Below are positions 57,039 through 64,000 of a stretch of 64,000 bases of DNA, piece by piece (position 1 is the stretch's first letter; the number at the start of each line of letters is the position of its first letter). Where the stretch lies: the NCBI RefSeq assembly GCF_002262885.1, contig NZ_NKYF01000001.1, positions 1,240,001 to 1,304,000 of the forward strand, given 5' to 3'. The notes beneath the pieces are model-generated. The model saw only the letters and a program-made list of their open reading frames with translations, ran no database searches and had not been told where the DNA came from. Source of the stretch: Pseudonocardia sp. MH-G8 (GTDB taxonomy: Bacteria > Actinomycetota > Actinomycetes > Mycobacteriales > Pseudonocardiaceae). The translations under genes were made by a program, and so were the position numbers.

Positions 57039-57770
57039 ATGTCAGCGCTATCGCCACCCGACCAGGGTGAGCTCCTGACGATCGACCAGCTCGCCCACCG
57101 CACGGGCATCACGGTCCGCACCATCCGCTACTACTCCGGGCGCGGCCTGCTCCCGCCCCCGCAGCTGCGCGGGCGCACCGGGCTCTACGGACCCGACCAC
57201 CTGGCCCGCCTCGGGCTGGTCAGCGAGCTGTCGGCGCTCGGGTTCACGCTGTCGGCGATCGAAAGCCACCTGGAACGGCTGCCGCCGCACGTCGGGCACG
57301 CCGAGCTCGCCCTGCAGCGCGCGCTGCTCACCCCGTGGGTGCCGGAGGAGATCGAGGAGGTCGACCCCGCCGAGTTGGAGCGGCGTGCCGGTCGCGCGCT
57401 CTCGGCCGCCGACCTGGAGGCGCTCGAGAACCTGGGGGCGATCAGCGCGGTATCCGGCGGGCGCCTGCGCCTGCACGGCACCGGCGCCCTCGGCAGCGCG
57501 CTCGCCGTGATCGACTCCGGCCTGCCGACCGATGTGTGGCGGCGGGCGCACGAGATGATCGAGAAGCACACCGCGGCGCTGGCCGAGGACCTCATGGCGA
57601 TGTTCCAGGACGAGGTGCTGCAGCCCTACCGCGACCGCGGCCGCCGCGCCGAGGAGCGCCACCGCCTGGCCACCGCGCTGTCCCAGCTCAAGCCGGTGAC
57701 GGTGCTCGGGCTGGTCACGGCGTTCGGCCGCGCGGTGAACCGGACGATCCGCGAACGGATCGGCGACTGA
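57039..57770 (+). CDS. MerR-family regulator
   Basis: 243 aa. The N-terminal MerR HTH is LTIDQLAHRTGITVRTIRYY, SGRGLLPPPQLRGRTGLYGP, then LVSELSALGFTLSAIESHLE. The C-terminal 150 residues are helical with no metal-binding Cys pattern, so it probably senses an organic ligand such as an acyl-CoA. It is leaderless by position of TAATCT. It likely controls fadAB and heads an operon with the lipase and thioesterase genes (14-nt gap to the lipase). Confidence 0.92.
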   Translation: MSALSPPDQGELLTIDQLAHRTGITVRTIRYYSGRGLLPPPQLRGRTGLYGPDHLARLGLVSELSALGFTLSAIESHLERLPPHVGHAELALQRALLTPWVPEEIEEVDPAELERRAGRALSAADLEALENLGAISAVSGGRLRLHGTGALGSALAVIDSGLPTDVWRRAHEMIEKHTAALAEDLMAMFQDEVLQPYRDRGRRAEERHRLATALSQLKPVTVLGLVTAFGRAVNRTIRERIGD

Positions 57771-57784
57771 GGAGAAGGGATCGG

Positions 57785-58594
57785 ATGGCCGACTCGCAGG
57801 AGTGGACCTACCCGGGGCACGCGGGCGAGCTCGCCGCCCGCAGCTGGCAGGCGAACGGGCCGGGCGCGCGCTACGTGGCCCTGCTCTGCCACGGCTACGG
57901 CGAGCACATCGGCCGGTACGAGCACGTGGCCGACGCGCTGGTGCGCCACGGCGCGGTCGTGCACGGTGTCGACCACGTCGGCCACGGGCGCAGCGCGGGC
58001 GAGCGCGTGCTCATCCAGAACTACGAGCAGGTCGTCGCCGACTTCCACGAGCTCGCCGTGCGCACCCGCGAACCGGGCCTGCCCACCGTCCTGATCGGGC
58101 ACTCGATGGGCGGCATGATCGCGGCGCGCTACGCCCAGCGGTACGCCGACGAACTGGCCGCACTCGTGCTGTCCGGCCCGGTGCTGGGGCGCTGGGACTC
58201 CGCGACGTCGCTGCTCGCGCTCGACGAGATCCCCGACACCCCGATCGACCCGGACACGCTCTCCCGCGATCCCGCCGTCGGCGCCGCCTACGCCGCCGAC
58301 CCGCTGGTCTGGCACGGCCGGTTCGCCCGCACCACCCTCGAGGCGATCGCGGAGTGCCTCGACCGGATCCGCGCCGCCGGCCGGCTCCCCGACGAGCTGC
58401 CCACGCTGTGGGCGCACGGCGCCGACGACGCGCTGGTCCCGATCGACGGAACGCGAGAGGGCATCGAGCGGCTGCGCGGCGCCCGGTTCGAGCAGCGGAT
58501 CCTGCCCGGCGCCCGCCACGAGATCTTCAACGAGACCACCAGCGACGAGGTCCTGGCGGAGGTCACCGCGTTCGTCTCCCGGGCGCTGTCGTGA
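57785..58594 (+). CDS. alpha/beta hydrolase, monoacylglycerol lipase-like
   Basis: 269 aa. It has the monoglyceride-lipase pattern: VALLCHGYGEHIGRYEHVAD (oxyanion HGYGEH), VHGVDHVGHGRSAGERVLI, nucleophile VLIGHSMGGMIAARYA, LWAHGADDALVPIDG (Asp) and LPGARHEIFNE (His). It could release fatty acids that feed fadAB. Its stop overlaps the thioesterase start (GTGA) and it follows merR closely, so the three are one operon. Confidence 0.92.
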   Translation: MADSQEWTYPGHAGELAARSWQANGPGARYVALLCHGYGEHIGRYEHVADALVRHGAVVHGVDHVGHGRSAGERVLIQNYEQVVADFHELAVRTREPGLPTVLIGHSMGGMIAARYAQRYADELAALVLSGPVLGRWDSATSLLALDEIPDTPIDPDTLSRDPAVGAAYAADPLVWHGRFARTTLEAIAECLDRIRAAGRLPDELPTLWAHGADDALVPIDGTREGIERLRGARFEQRILPGARHEIFNETTSDEVLAEVTAFVSRALS

Positions 58595-59031
58595 GCGAGC
58601 TCTTCACCCATCCCCTCTCGGTCCGCTACCTCGAGGTCGACGCGCAAGGCGTCGTCTTCAACGCCTGGTACCTGGCGTACTTCGACGACGCGATGAGCGC
58701 GTTCCTCGAGGCCCGCGGCCTGCCGTACAAGTCGATGCTCGATGCCGGCTACGACGTGCAGCTGGTGCGCTCGGAGATCGACTGGAAGGCCGGGCTGCGC
58801 TGGCAGGACAGGGCCGAGGTGGCGGTGTCGACCGCCCGCATCGGCCGCACCAGCTTCGCCCTGGACTTCGAGGTGCGCCGCGACGGCCACGAGGTGACGT
58901 GCGCGGGCCGCACGGTCTACGTGGTGATCGCAACAGACGGCACAGGCAAACAGAAGATCCCGAAGCTGATAGCGGACGCGCTGGGCGAGCCGACCCCGCT
59001 GCTCCCCAGCGCCACTCCGCATACCCAGTAG
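58591..59031 (+). CDS. acyl-CoA thioesterase, 4HBT hotdog fold
   Basis: 146 aa. It begins HPLSVRYLEVDAQGVVFNAW with the 4-hydroxybenzoyl-CoA thioesterase-type Asp, and YLAYFDDAMSAFLEARG follows. RSEIDWKAGLRWQDRAEV and FALDFEVRRDG complete the hotdog strands. It hydrolyses acyl-CoA to free acid, a release valve for beta-oxidation. It is coupled to the lipase gene by a 4-nt overlap. Its last codons form the outer arm of a hairpin, and the stop lies inside that hairpin. Confidence 0.9.
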   Translation: MSELFTHPLSVRYLEVDAQGVVFNAWYLAYFDDAMSAFLEARGLPYKSMLDAGYDVQLVRSEIDWKAGLRWQDRAEVAVSTARIGRTSFALDFEVRRDGHEVTCAGRTVYVVIATDGTGKQKIPKLIADALGEPTPLLPSATPHTQ

Positions 59032-59083
59032 GTACTTCGCACAAGGCCCGCCTTGTGCGAAGTGGGGGCTGGGTGTGCGGAGT
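59014..59083. terminator. 70-nt two-stage hairpin, twin of the element at 53465
   Basis: The outer stem ACTCCGCATACCC/GGGTGTGCGGAGT (one mismatch) and inner stem ACTTCGCACAAGG/CCTTGTGCGAAGT with loop CCCG match the design and much of the sequence of 53465-53534. The thioesterase stop (59029-59031) is inside it, and its right end touches the stop of the opposing gene. Confidence 0.75.
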
Positions 59084-60045
59084 CAGTGTTCGGCGGGTGT
59101 GCAGGCGCGCGCGGGGCGCGACAAGGTCCTCGCGGCGCGGTTCAGCATCGCGCGCACGATCCTCGGGTGCACCGCGCGCACCAGCGCGGAGTAGGCCCGG
59201 CCGCGCCCGTTGTGCAGCCGCACGACGGTGGTCAGCACCACGCGGTCCGCCTCGCGGCGCACCGACGCCCGGAAGTCGAGGTGGTTCGCGTCCGAGCCGA
59301 GCAGCACCTCGTCGTCGCACCGGGCGACGGTGTCGAACGCGGCCCGCCCGCCGCGGTCGATGCCCACCAGCCCGACGAGCACCTCGCGCAGGCCGAGGGC
59401 GGCCGCCACCCAGCGCGGTGGGTCGCGGAACACCGCGTCCGCCCAGGCCTGCGGGTCGACCGGCGTGCCCGGGAGCGCGGCGACGGCGTACGCGTCGCTC
59501 CAGTCGACGCGCGGCAGGGCCGCCGCGAGCAGCGCCGTGCGCGGCGGCGCGACGGGACGGGCCCGCGGTGCCTCCACCGCGACCAGCAGCCGGACCCAGG
59601 GCGACCGGCGGGCCGGGTGGGCCGGCTCGTGCCCGACCGCGCGCTCGGCGTTGTCGAACATCTCCTCGAGCACCGCGTCGTGCGCCCAGCGGACCGCGAG
59701 CGGCCAGGCCAGGCGCATGCTCCCGGTCAGGCGCCCCTCGGCGACGTGGCGCAGCAGCGTGCGGTCCGGCCCCGCCGGCTCCGCCGTGAACGTGTGCCCG
59801 CCGTCGAAGCCGTGGCCGGGCTCGAACGCGAAGGCGATGGCGCGCCCCGGCTCGTACCCGACCACCCGGTAGCGGATCGGGCCGTGCCCGCCCGCGGCAC
59901 CGACCGCGACCGGCCCGTCCAGCACCATCGGCTCCCACGCGGGCGACGGCCACAGCACGTCGTCCGGCCCGCCGATCCGGTCCAGCAGCGGACCCACCAC
60001 CTCGATCGGCGCGGGAACGAGCCGTTCGTGCACGTTGCGGACCAC
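59083..60045 (-). CDS. SRPBCC-like and DUF2867 domain protein
   Basis: 320 aa from GTG 60045, chosen for GGAGG 7 nt upstream; GTG 60066 is also possible. The first half resembles a polyketide-cyclase/SRPBCC ligand-binding domain (RYRVVGYEPGRAIAFAFEPG, HTFTAEPAGPDRTLLRHVAE). The second half has the DUF2867 pattern WSDAYAVAALPGTPVDPQAW, FRDPPRWVAAALGLREVLVG and FRASVRREADRVVLTTVVRL. A hydrophobic-ligand role is inferred from the fold. It is divergent from a TetR gene with two operators. Confidence 0.82.
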   Translation of the reverse strand: MVRNVHERLVPAPIEVVGPLLDRIGGPDDVLWPSPAWEPMVLDGPVAVGAAGGHGPIRYRVVGYEPGRAIAFAFEPGHGFDGGHTFTAEPAGPDRTLLRHVAEGRLTGSMRLAWPLAVRWAHDAVLEEMFDNAERAVGHEPAHPARRSPWVRLLVAVEAPRARPVAPPRTALLAAALPRVDWSDAYAVAALPGTPVDPQAWADAVFRDPPRWVAAALGLREVLVGLVGIDRGGRAAFDTVARCDDEVLLGSDANHLDFRASVRREADRVVLTTVVRLHNGRGRAYSALVRAVHPRIVRAMLNRAARTLSRPARACTPAEH

Positions 60046-60055
60046 CGGACCACCT

Positions 60056-60073
60056 CCGTACGCCACCGTATGG
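60056..60073. promoter_or_regulatory. TetR-type operator 1
   Basis: CCGTACG-CCAC-CGTATGG has 6 of 7 pairs symmetric. It lies in the leader of the SRPBCC-DUF2867 gene, centred 23 bp from operator 2. Confidence 0.65.
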
Positions 60074-60078
60074 AACTT

Positions 60079-60096
60079 CCGTACGGTAGCGTACGG
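60079..60096. promoter_or_regulatory. TetR-type operator 2
   Basis: CCGTACG-GTAG-CGTACGG is a perfect 7-bp inverted repeat, ending two bases before the TetR GTG. It contains a TACGGT -10-like box (60082-60087), so binding would block the TetR promoter. Confidence 0.7.
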
Positions 60097-60098
60097 AC

Positions 60099-60671
60099 GT
60101 GACCGAGCGGAAGCGGCTGACTGCGCGCGACTGGACGGCGGCAGCTCTCGCAGCCCTCGCCCGCGGCGGGATCGCCGCCGTGGGGGTGGAGCCGATCGCG
60201 GCCTCGCTCGGCGCCACGAAGGGCAGCTTCTACTGGCACTTCAGCAACCGGGAGGCGCTGCTGGAAGCCGCCTTGGCGGAGTGGGAGCGCATCGACACCG
60301 AGGAGGTGATCGCGCTCGTCGAGGCCGAGCCGGACGTCCGGCGCAGGTTGCGGCTGCTGCTCACCGTGGCCGTCGGCGGGCACGACGGCAGCCCGGGCGA
60401 GCGGGTGGAGCTCGCACTGCAGCCTACCGCGAGCCATCCGCTGGTCGCCCCCGTGCTCGCCCGGGTCAGCGCGCGGCGCCTCGACTACCTCACCGCGCAG
60501 TTCACCGCTCTCGGCTTCCCACCCGCCCAGGCCCGGCAACGCAGCCTGCTCGCCTACACCGCCTACCTGGGCCACGCGCAGCTCGCGCACGCGACCCCGC
60601 AGGCCACGCCGTCCGGTGACGCGCTGCCGGCCTACGTGGACTTCGTGATCTCGACGCTCAGCGCCCGGTGA
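60099..60671 (+). CDS. TetR-family regulator
   Basis: 190 aa. The HTH is at about residues 8-55 (WTAAALAALARGGIAAVGVE, PIAASLGATKGSFYWHFSNR), with a helical C-terminal domain. The tandem CCGTACG palindromes immediately upstream mark autoregulation and control of the divergent SRPBCC-DUF2867 gene. Its 3' end overlaps the convergent crotonase gene by 14 bp. Confidence 0.92.
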   Translation: MTERKRLTARDWTAAALAALARGGIAAVGVEPIAASLGATKGSFYWHFSNREALLEAALAEWERIDTEEVIALVEAEPDVRRRLRLLLTVAVGGHDGSPGERVELALQPTASHPLVAPVLARVSARRLDYLTAQFTALGFPPAQARQRSLLAYTAYLGHAQLAHATPQATPSGDALPAYVDFVISTLSAR

Positions 60672-61422
60672 CCGAGCGGAGGTAGCGCTGCACCCACCCG
60701 TCGGCGAGGTGTGCGGCCCACAGCTGCGCCACGGGGGCGTCCTCGTCGGCGTAGCGGTCCACCCGCTCCAGGCAGGCGCGGCGCAGCTGGCGCTTCGTCA
60801 TGGCGAAGGTGTCGGCCGGGACGGCCGCGGCGGTCCCGGCAGCCACGGCCGCGGCCCGCGCCGACAGCTCCGCAGCCGGCACGACCTCGTGCACGAGCCC
60901 GAGCTGCGCGGCCCGCTCCGGCAGGTGGGTCTGCGCCCCCTTGACGAGCTCGCGCGCGCCCCGCTCACCCACGGCGGCGGTGAGCACCTCCAGCGCGATC
61001 CGGGGGAAGGGGACCCCGACACGGACCTCCGGCACGCCGATCCGCGCACCGCCCTCGGCCATCAGGACGGTGTCGGCGCAGGCCGCGAGCACGCAGCCCC
61101 CGGCGATCGCGTGCCCGTCGACGGCGGCGACGAGCGGCTTCGGCAGCTCGAACGCCGCCCGGAACGCCTCGCACAGCGCCGGGAGGAAGCGCGCCACGTA
61201 GGCCTCGCCCTCGGCCAGGCAGCGTTTCAGGTCCACACCTGCCGAAAAGGCTCGGTCGGATCCGGTGAGCACGACCGCGCGGGCCGGGTCGGCGGCCAGC
61301 GCGCGGAACCGCTCCGCGAGCGCCTGGCACAGCTCCAGGTCCATGGCGTTGACGGGTCCGTGGGCCATCCGCAGCACCGCCACCGGGACGCCGTCGACAT
61401 CGAGATCCTCGCGTTCGATCAC
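60658..61422 (-). CDS. enoyl-CoA hydratase/isomerase family protein
   Basis: 254 aa from GTG 61422. Crotonase fold: [32 protein letters not shown] and [20 protein letters not shown]. Unlike the crotonase at 30508, both catalytic Glu positions are kept (GVPEVRVG and GARELVKG), so hydratase activity is plausible. A second isomerase-like function cannot be excluded. It is divergent from mscR with about 80 bp between starts. Confidence 0.88.
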   Translation of the reverse strand: MIEREDLDVDGVPVAVLRMAHGPVNAMDLELCQALAERFRALAADPARAVVLTGSDRAFSAGVDLKRCLAEGEAYVARFLPALCEAFRAAFELPKPLVAAVDGHAIAGGCVLAACADTVLMAEGGARIGVPEVRVGVPFPRIALEVLTAAVGERGARELVKGAQTHLPERAAQLGLVHEVVPAAELSARAAAVAAGTAAAVPADTFAMTKRQLRRACLERVDRYADEDAPVAQLWAAHLADGWVQRYLRSVTGR

Positions 61423-61502
61423 GGTGTCCGAACCTACCGGCGGCGCCGTCACGTGGCAGGCTGCGCATGAGCGCATCGGAACGACAGAGAGGTGGCGGAG
61501 CC

Positions 61503-62588
61503 ATGCCGCAGCAGGTCCGCGGGATCGTCGCGCACAAGAAGGGCGAGCCGGTCTCGATGGAGACGGTGATCGTGCCCGACCCGGGGCCCGGTGAGGCGGT
61601 CGTGCAGGTGCAGGCCTGCGGGGTCTGCCACACCGACCTGCACTACCGCGAGGGCGGGATCAACGACGAGTTCCCGTTCCTGCTCGGGCACGAGGCGGCC
61701 GGGGTCGTCGAGTCGGTCGGCGAGGGCGTCACCGACGTCGCACCCGGCGACTTCGTGATCCTCAACTGGCGCGCGGTCGACGGCACCTGCCGGGCCTGCC
61801 GCCGCGGCGAGCCCTGGTACTGCTTCTCCACGCACAACGCCACGCAGAAGATGACGCTGGAGTCCGGCCAGGAGCTCTCCCCCGCGCTGGGCATCGGCGC
61901 GTTCATCGAGAAGACGCTGGTGCACGCCGGCCAGTGCACGAAGGTGAACCCCGGGGTGAAGCCCGAGGTCGCGGGCCTGCTCGGCTGCGGGGTGATGGCC
62001 GGGATCGGCGCCGCGATCAACACCGGGAATGTGGGGCGCGGCGACTCGATCGCCGTGATCGGCTGCGGCGGCGTCGGGATGGCCGCGATCGCCGGCGCGA
62101 AGCTCGCCGGGGCGACCACGATCATCGGCATCGACGTCGACGACCGCAAGCTCGAGTGGTCGAAGGAGTTCGGGGCCACCCACACGATCAACTCGCGCGA
62201 GCAGGACCTGGTCGAGGCCGTGCAGGCACTCACCGACGGCAACGGCGCGAACGTCGTGGTGGAGGCGGTGGGCCGCCCGGAGACGTTCAAGCAGGCGTTC
62301 TACGCGCGGGACCTGGCCGGCACGGTCGTGCTGGTCGGCGTGCCGACGCCGGAGATGACCGTCGAGCTCCCGCTGATCGACGTGTTCGGCCGCGGCGGGG
62401 CCACCAAGTCCTCCTGGTACGGCGACTGCCTGCCCTCGCGCGATTTCCCGATGCTGGTGGACCTGCACCTGCAGGGCCGGCTGCCGCTGGAGAAGTTCGT
62501 GACCGAGACGATCGCGCTCGACGGCGTCGAGGCGGCGTTCGAGAAGATGCACAAGGGCGACGTGCTGCGTTCGGTGGTGGTCCTGTGA
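61503..62588 (+). CDS. mscR: S-(hydroxymethyl)mycothiol dehydrogenase (mycothiol-dependent formaldehyde dehydrogenase)
   Basis: 361 aa zinc alcohol dehydrogenase. Catalytic zinc ligands are in [15 protein letters not shown] (Cys) and [11 protein letters not shown] (His, Glu). The structural zinc lobe is shortened ([14 protein letters not shown]). NAD binding is via [19 protein letters not shown] with IDVDD. The pattern, including [15 protein letters not shown] and [19 protein letters not shown], matches actinobacterial MscR/AdhE2. It oxidises the formaldehyde-mycothiol adduct. The next gene starts within its stop codon. Confidence 0.93.
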   Translation: MPQQVRGIVAHKKGEPVSMETVIVPDPGPGEAVVQVQACGVCHTDLHYREGGINDEFPFLLGHEAAGVVESVGEGVTDVAPGDFVILNWRAVDGTCRACRRGEPWYCFSTHNATQKMTLESGQELSPALGIGAFIEKTLVHAGQCTKVNPGVKPEVAGLLGCGVMAGIGAAINTGNVGRGDSIAVIGCGGVGMAAIAGAKLAGATTIIGIDVDDRKLEWSKEFGATHTINSREQDLVEAVQALTDGNGANVVVEAVGRPETFKQAFYARDLAGTVVLVGVPTPEMTVELPLIDVFGRGGATKSSWYGDCLPSRDFPMLVDLHLQGRLPLEKFVTETIALDGVEAAFEKMHKGDVLRSVVVL

Positions 62589-63211
62589 GCCCGGTCGAGC
62601 ACCTCGTCACGTCCGGCACGTTCTCCCTCGACGGCGGCACGTGGGACGTCGACAACAACGTGTGGATCGTCGGCGACGAGCGCGAGGTGCTCGTCATCGA
62701 CGCTCCGCACGACGCCGACGCGATCGCCGAGGCCGTCGGCGACCGGCGCCTCGTCGCCGTGGTGTGCACGCACGGCCACGACGACCACGTGCGCAAGGCG
62801 CCGGAGCTGGCCGACCGGTTCGGCGCGCCGATCCTGCTGCACCCGGCCGAGGCGCCGCTGTGGGAGATGACCCACCCCGACCGCGCGCCGGACCGCGAGC
62901 TCGCCGACGGCGACACCGTCACGGCGGGTGGCGTGGTGCTGCGCGTGCTGCACACGCCCGGCCACTCCCCCGGCTCGTGCAGCCTGCACGCGCCGGAGCT
63001 GGGCACCGTGTTCACCGGCGACACCCTGTTCCAGGGTGGACCCGGGGCCACCGGGCGCTCGTTCTCGTCGTTCGACACGATCATCGACTCGATCCGGGAG
63101 CGGCTGCTGACGCTGCCCGGGGACACGACGGTCCGTACGGGTCACGGCGACTCGACGACGGTCGGTGGCGAGCTGCCGCACCTGGAGGAGTGGATCGCAC
63201 GCGGTCAGTGA
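62585..63211 (+). CDS. MBL-fold hydrolase paired with mscR
   Basis: 208 aa. Zinc ligands: [37 protein letters not shown] and RTGHGDST. The size and motifs are glyoxalase II-like. Overlap with mscR (GTGA) suggests it acts on the dehydrogenase product, S-formylmycothiol, releasing formate and mycothiol; this assignment is commonly proposed for mscR neighbours and is inference here. Confidence 0.88.
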   Translation: MSPVEHLVTSGTFSLDGGTWDVDNNVWIVGDEREVLVIDAPHDADAIAEAVGDRRLVAVVCTHGHDDHVRKAPELADRFGAPILLHPAEAPLWEMTHPDRAPDRELADGDTVTAGGVVLRVLHTPGHSPGSCSLHAPELGTVFTGDTLFQGGPGATGRSFSSFDTIIDSIRERLLTLPGDTTVRTGHGDSTTVGGELPHLEEWIARGQ

Positions 63212-63229
63212 GGCAGAGTCGCGAAAAAT

Positions 63230-63248
63230 GTAGCTCATCTTGTGCTAC
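63230..63248. promoter_or_regulatory. inverted repeat upstream of the toxin-antitoxin pair
   Basis: GTAGC-N9-GCTAC (63230-63234, 63244-63248) lies 10 bp before the antitoxin ATG in an unusually AT-rich stretch. It is a likely autoregulatory site of the antitoxin. Confidence 0.5.
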
Positions 63249-63257
63249 CTTTCGGTC

Positions 63258-63563
63258 ATGACTCTGCCTGAGGGCGAGAGCATCGGCATCCGCGAACTGC
63301 GCCAGCACGCCTCGCGCTACATCGCGATGGCCAAGACGGGAAAGCGGGTGCCGGTCACCGAGCGGGGCAAGCTGGTCGCGTACCTCGTGCCGGCCGAGGA
63401 GCCGACGTCGACCTACGACCGCCTGGTCGCGGCGGGTCAGGTGCGGCCCGCCCGGGGGAACATCCTGGACACCCTGGCCTCGTTCGAGCCACTCGAGGCC
63501 GCGCCGGGTGAGAAGCCGCTCTCCGAGGTGCTGCGCGAGATGCGCGACGAGGAGCGGTATTGA
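63258..63563 (+). CDS. type II antitoxin, Phd/YefM (VapB-like) family
   Basis: 101 aa from ATG 63258. The N-terminal Phd/YefM DNA-binding domain is IGIRELRQHASRYIAMAKTG, then VPVTERGKLVAYLVPAEEP. The C-terminal part (ASFEPLEAAPGEKPLSEVLR) is the flexible segment that would wrap the toxin. It binds and inhibits the PIN toxin encoded next and represses its own promoter. The stop overlaps the toxin start. Confidence 0.9.
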   Translation: MTLPEGESIGIRELRQHASRYIAMAKTGKRVPVTERGKLVAYLVPAEEPTSTYDRLVAAGQVRPARGNILDTLASFEPLEAAPGEKPLSEVLREMRDEERY

Positions 63564-63961
63564 TCTACATCGACACCTCGGCGCTGCTCATGCTCGTCAA
63601 GACCGACGAGGCCGAGGGGCCCGCCCTCCGCGACTACATGACCGGGTCGGGCGATTCCCGCCTCGTCTCGAGCGCCTTGCTCGCCGTCGAGGCGCGTCGA
63701 GGCATCCTCCGGGGGCGTCCGGACGGCCTGCCCGAGGTGGGCCTGCTCCTCGCGGACGTCGCCCAGATCGAGATCTCGGACGCGGTCATCGAGTCCGCGA
63801 GCCGGCTCCCCGACCCGCTCCTGCGCTCCCTCGACGCCATCCACCTCGCCACGGCCCTGCTCATCCGCGACGAGCTGGACGTGCTGCTCAGCTACGACGA
63901 GCGCCTGGTCGCGGCGGCGAAGGCGCACGACATCCCCACCGCGAGCCCGACCCGGCCGTAG
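63560..63961 (+). CDS. PIN-domain toxin, VapC family
   Basis: 133 aa from TTG 63560, overlapping the antitoxin stop (ATTGA), with GAGGAGCGG upstream. The PIN acidic residues are visible: IYIDTSALL (Asp5), ALLAVEARRG (Glu), LRSLDAIHLATAL (Asp) and LLSYDERLVAAA (Asp). VapC toxins are Mg-dependent RNases, often cutting tRNA or rRNA. It is the last gene in the window; the remaining 39 bp hold nothing. Confidence 0.9.
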   Translation: MIYIDTSALLMLVKTDEAEGPALRDYMTGSGDSRLVSSALLAVEARRGILRGRPDGLPEVGLLLADVAQIEISDAVIESASRLPDPLLRSLDAIHLATALLIRDELDVLLSYDERLVAAAKAHDIPTASPTRP

Positions 63962-64000
63962 GGACCCCACGCCGTCGTCATAGTTCACCGCCCACGCCGG

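Overview
The window is about 64 kb of very GC-rich, densely coding chromosome from an actinobacterium, most likely Pseudonocardiaceae (Pseudonocardia-like). The lineage call is inference. It rests on the strong G/C third-position bias, frequent GTG starts, a mycothiol-dependent formaldehyde dehydrogenase, a SARP/AfsR regulator, a DUF5753 XRE regulator, a DUF574-type methyltransferase and many TetR/MerR/IclR regulators. I saw no tRNA, rRNA, CRISPR array, prophage or insertion sequence. The only clear gene lesion is a frameshifted ABC ATPase.

Layout. 1-6.1 kb: an incomplete alpha/beta hydrolase, a DadA-like D-amino-acid dehydrogenase divergent from a PucR regulator, a DUF1905 protein and a stand-alone SecY. 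6.1-14.6 kb: a cobalamin-controlled block, with metE behind one riboswitch on the minus strand and nrdAB behind a second on the plus strand, and a PP2C-like phosphatase plus a glycosyltransferase between them. NrdB has Phe at the radical-Tyr position and Glu as first metal ligand, so it reads as a class Ic (Mn/Fe-type) R2. 14.6-23.6 kb: VanZ-RDD protein, SARP regulator, MBL hydrolase, XRE-cupin regulator divergent from a PAT-like acetyltransferase, small lipoprotein, methyltransferase, XRE-DUF5753 regulator and a TM-helix channel-like protein. 23.6-28.2 kb: a PaoABC-type molybdenum aldehyde oxidoreductase operon divergent from a TetR gene across a nested palindrome. 28.2-29.7 kb: small proteins and a methyltransferase.

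29.7-37.0 kb: a catabolic divergon. IclR regulator, atypical crotonase and MatC-like carrier lie on the minus strand; a class V aminotransferase and a GlcD-GlcF-like fused flavin/Fe-S oxidoreductase lie on the plus strand, with three related palindromic boxes between them. 37-45.8 kb: asparaginase, a NarL-type two-component pair, an MHS transporter, a PAF-acetylhydrolase-like hydrolase divergent from TetR, a PRC-DUF2382 stress protein and a GNAT enzyme. 46-53.4 kb: MocR regulator divergent from a hydrolase, a DUF318 permease with its TIGR03943-like partner, the broken ABC transporter, DedA and a GCS2 ligase. 53.5-59 kb: fadB-fadA divergent from a MerR-lipase-thioesterase operon. 59-64 kb: SRPBCC-DUF2867 protein divergent from TetR, a crotonase, an mscR-MBL formaldehyde-detoxification pair and a VapBC-like toxin-antitoxin module.

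Two themes recur. First, many divergent regulator/target pairs have palindromic operators, and several appear leaderless (a TANNNT box 6-7 nt before the start). Second, long near-perfect hairpins without U-tracts sit at gene 3' ends; two are sequence-related twins, and a similar palindrome lies in frame inside a coding sequence.
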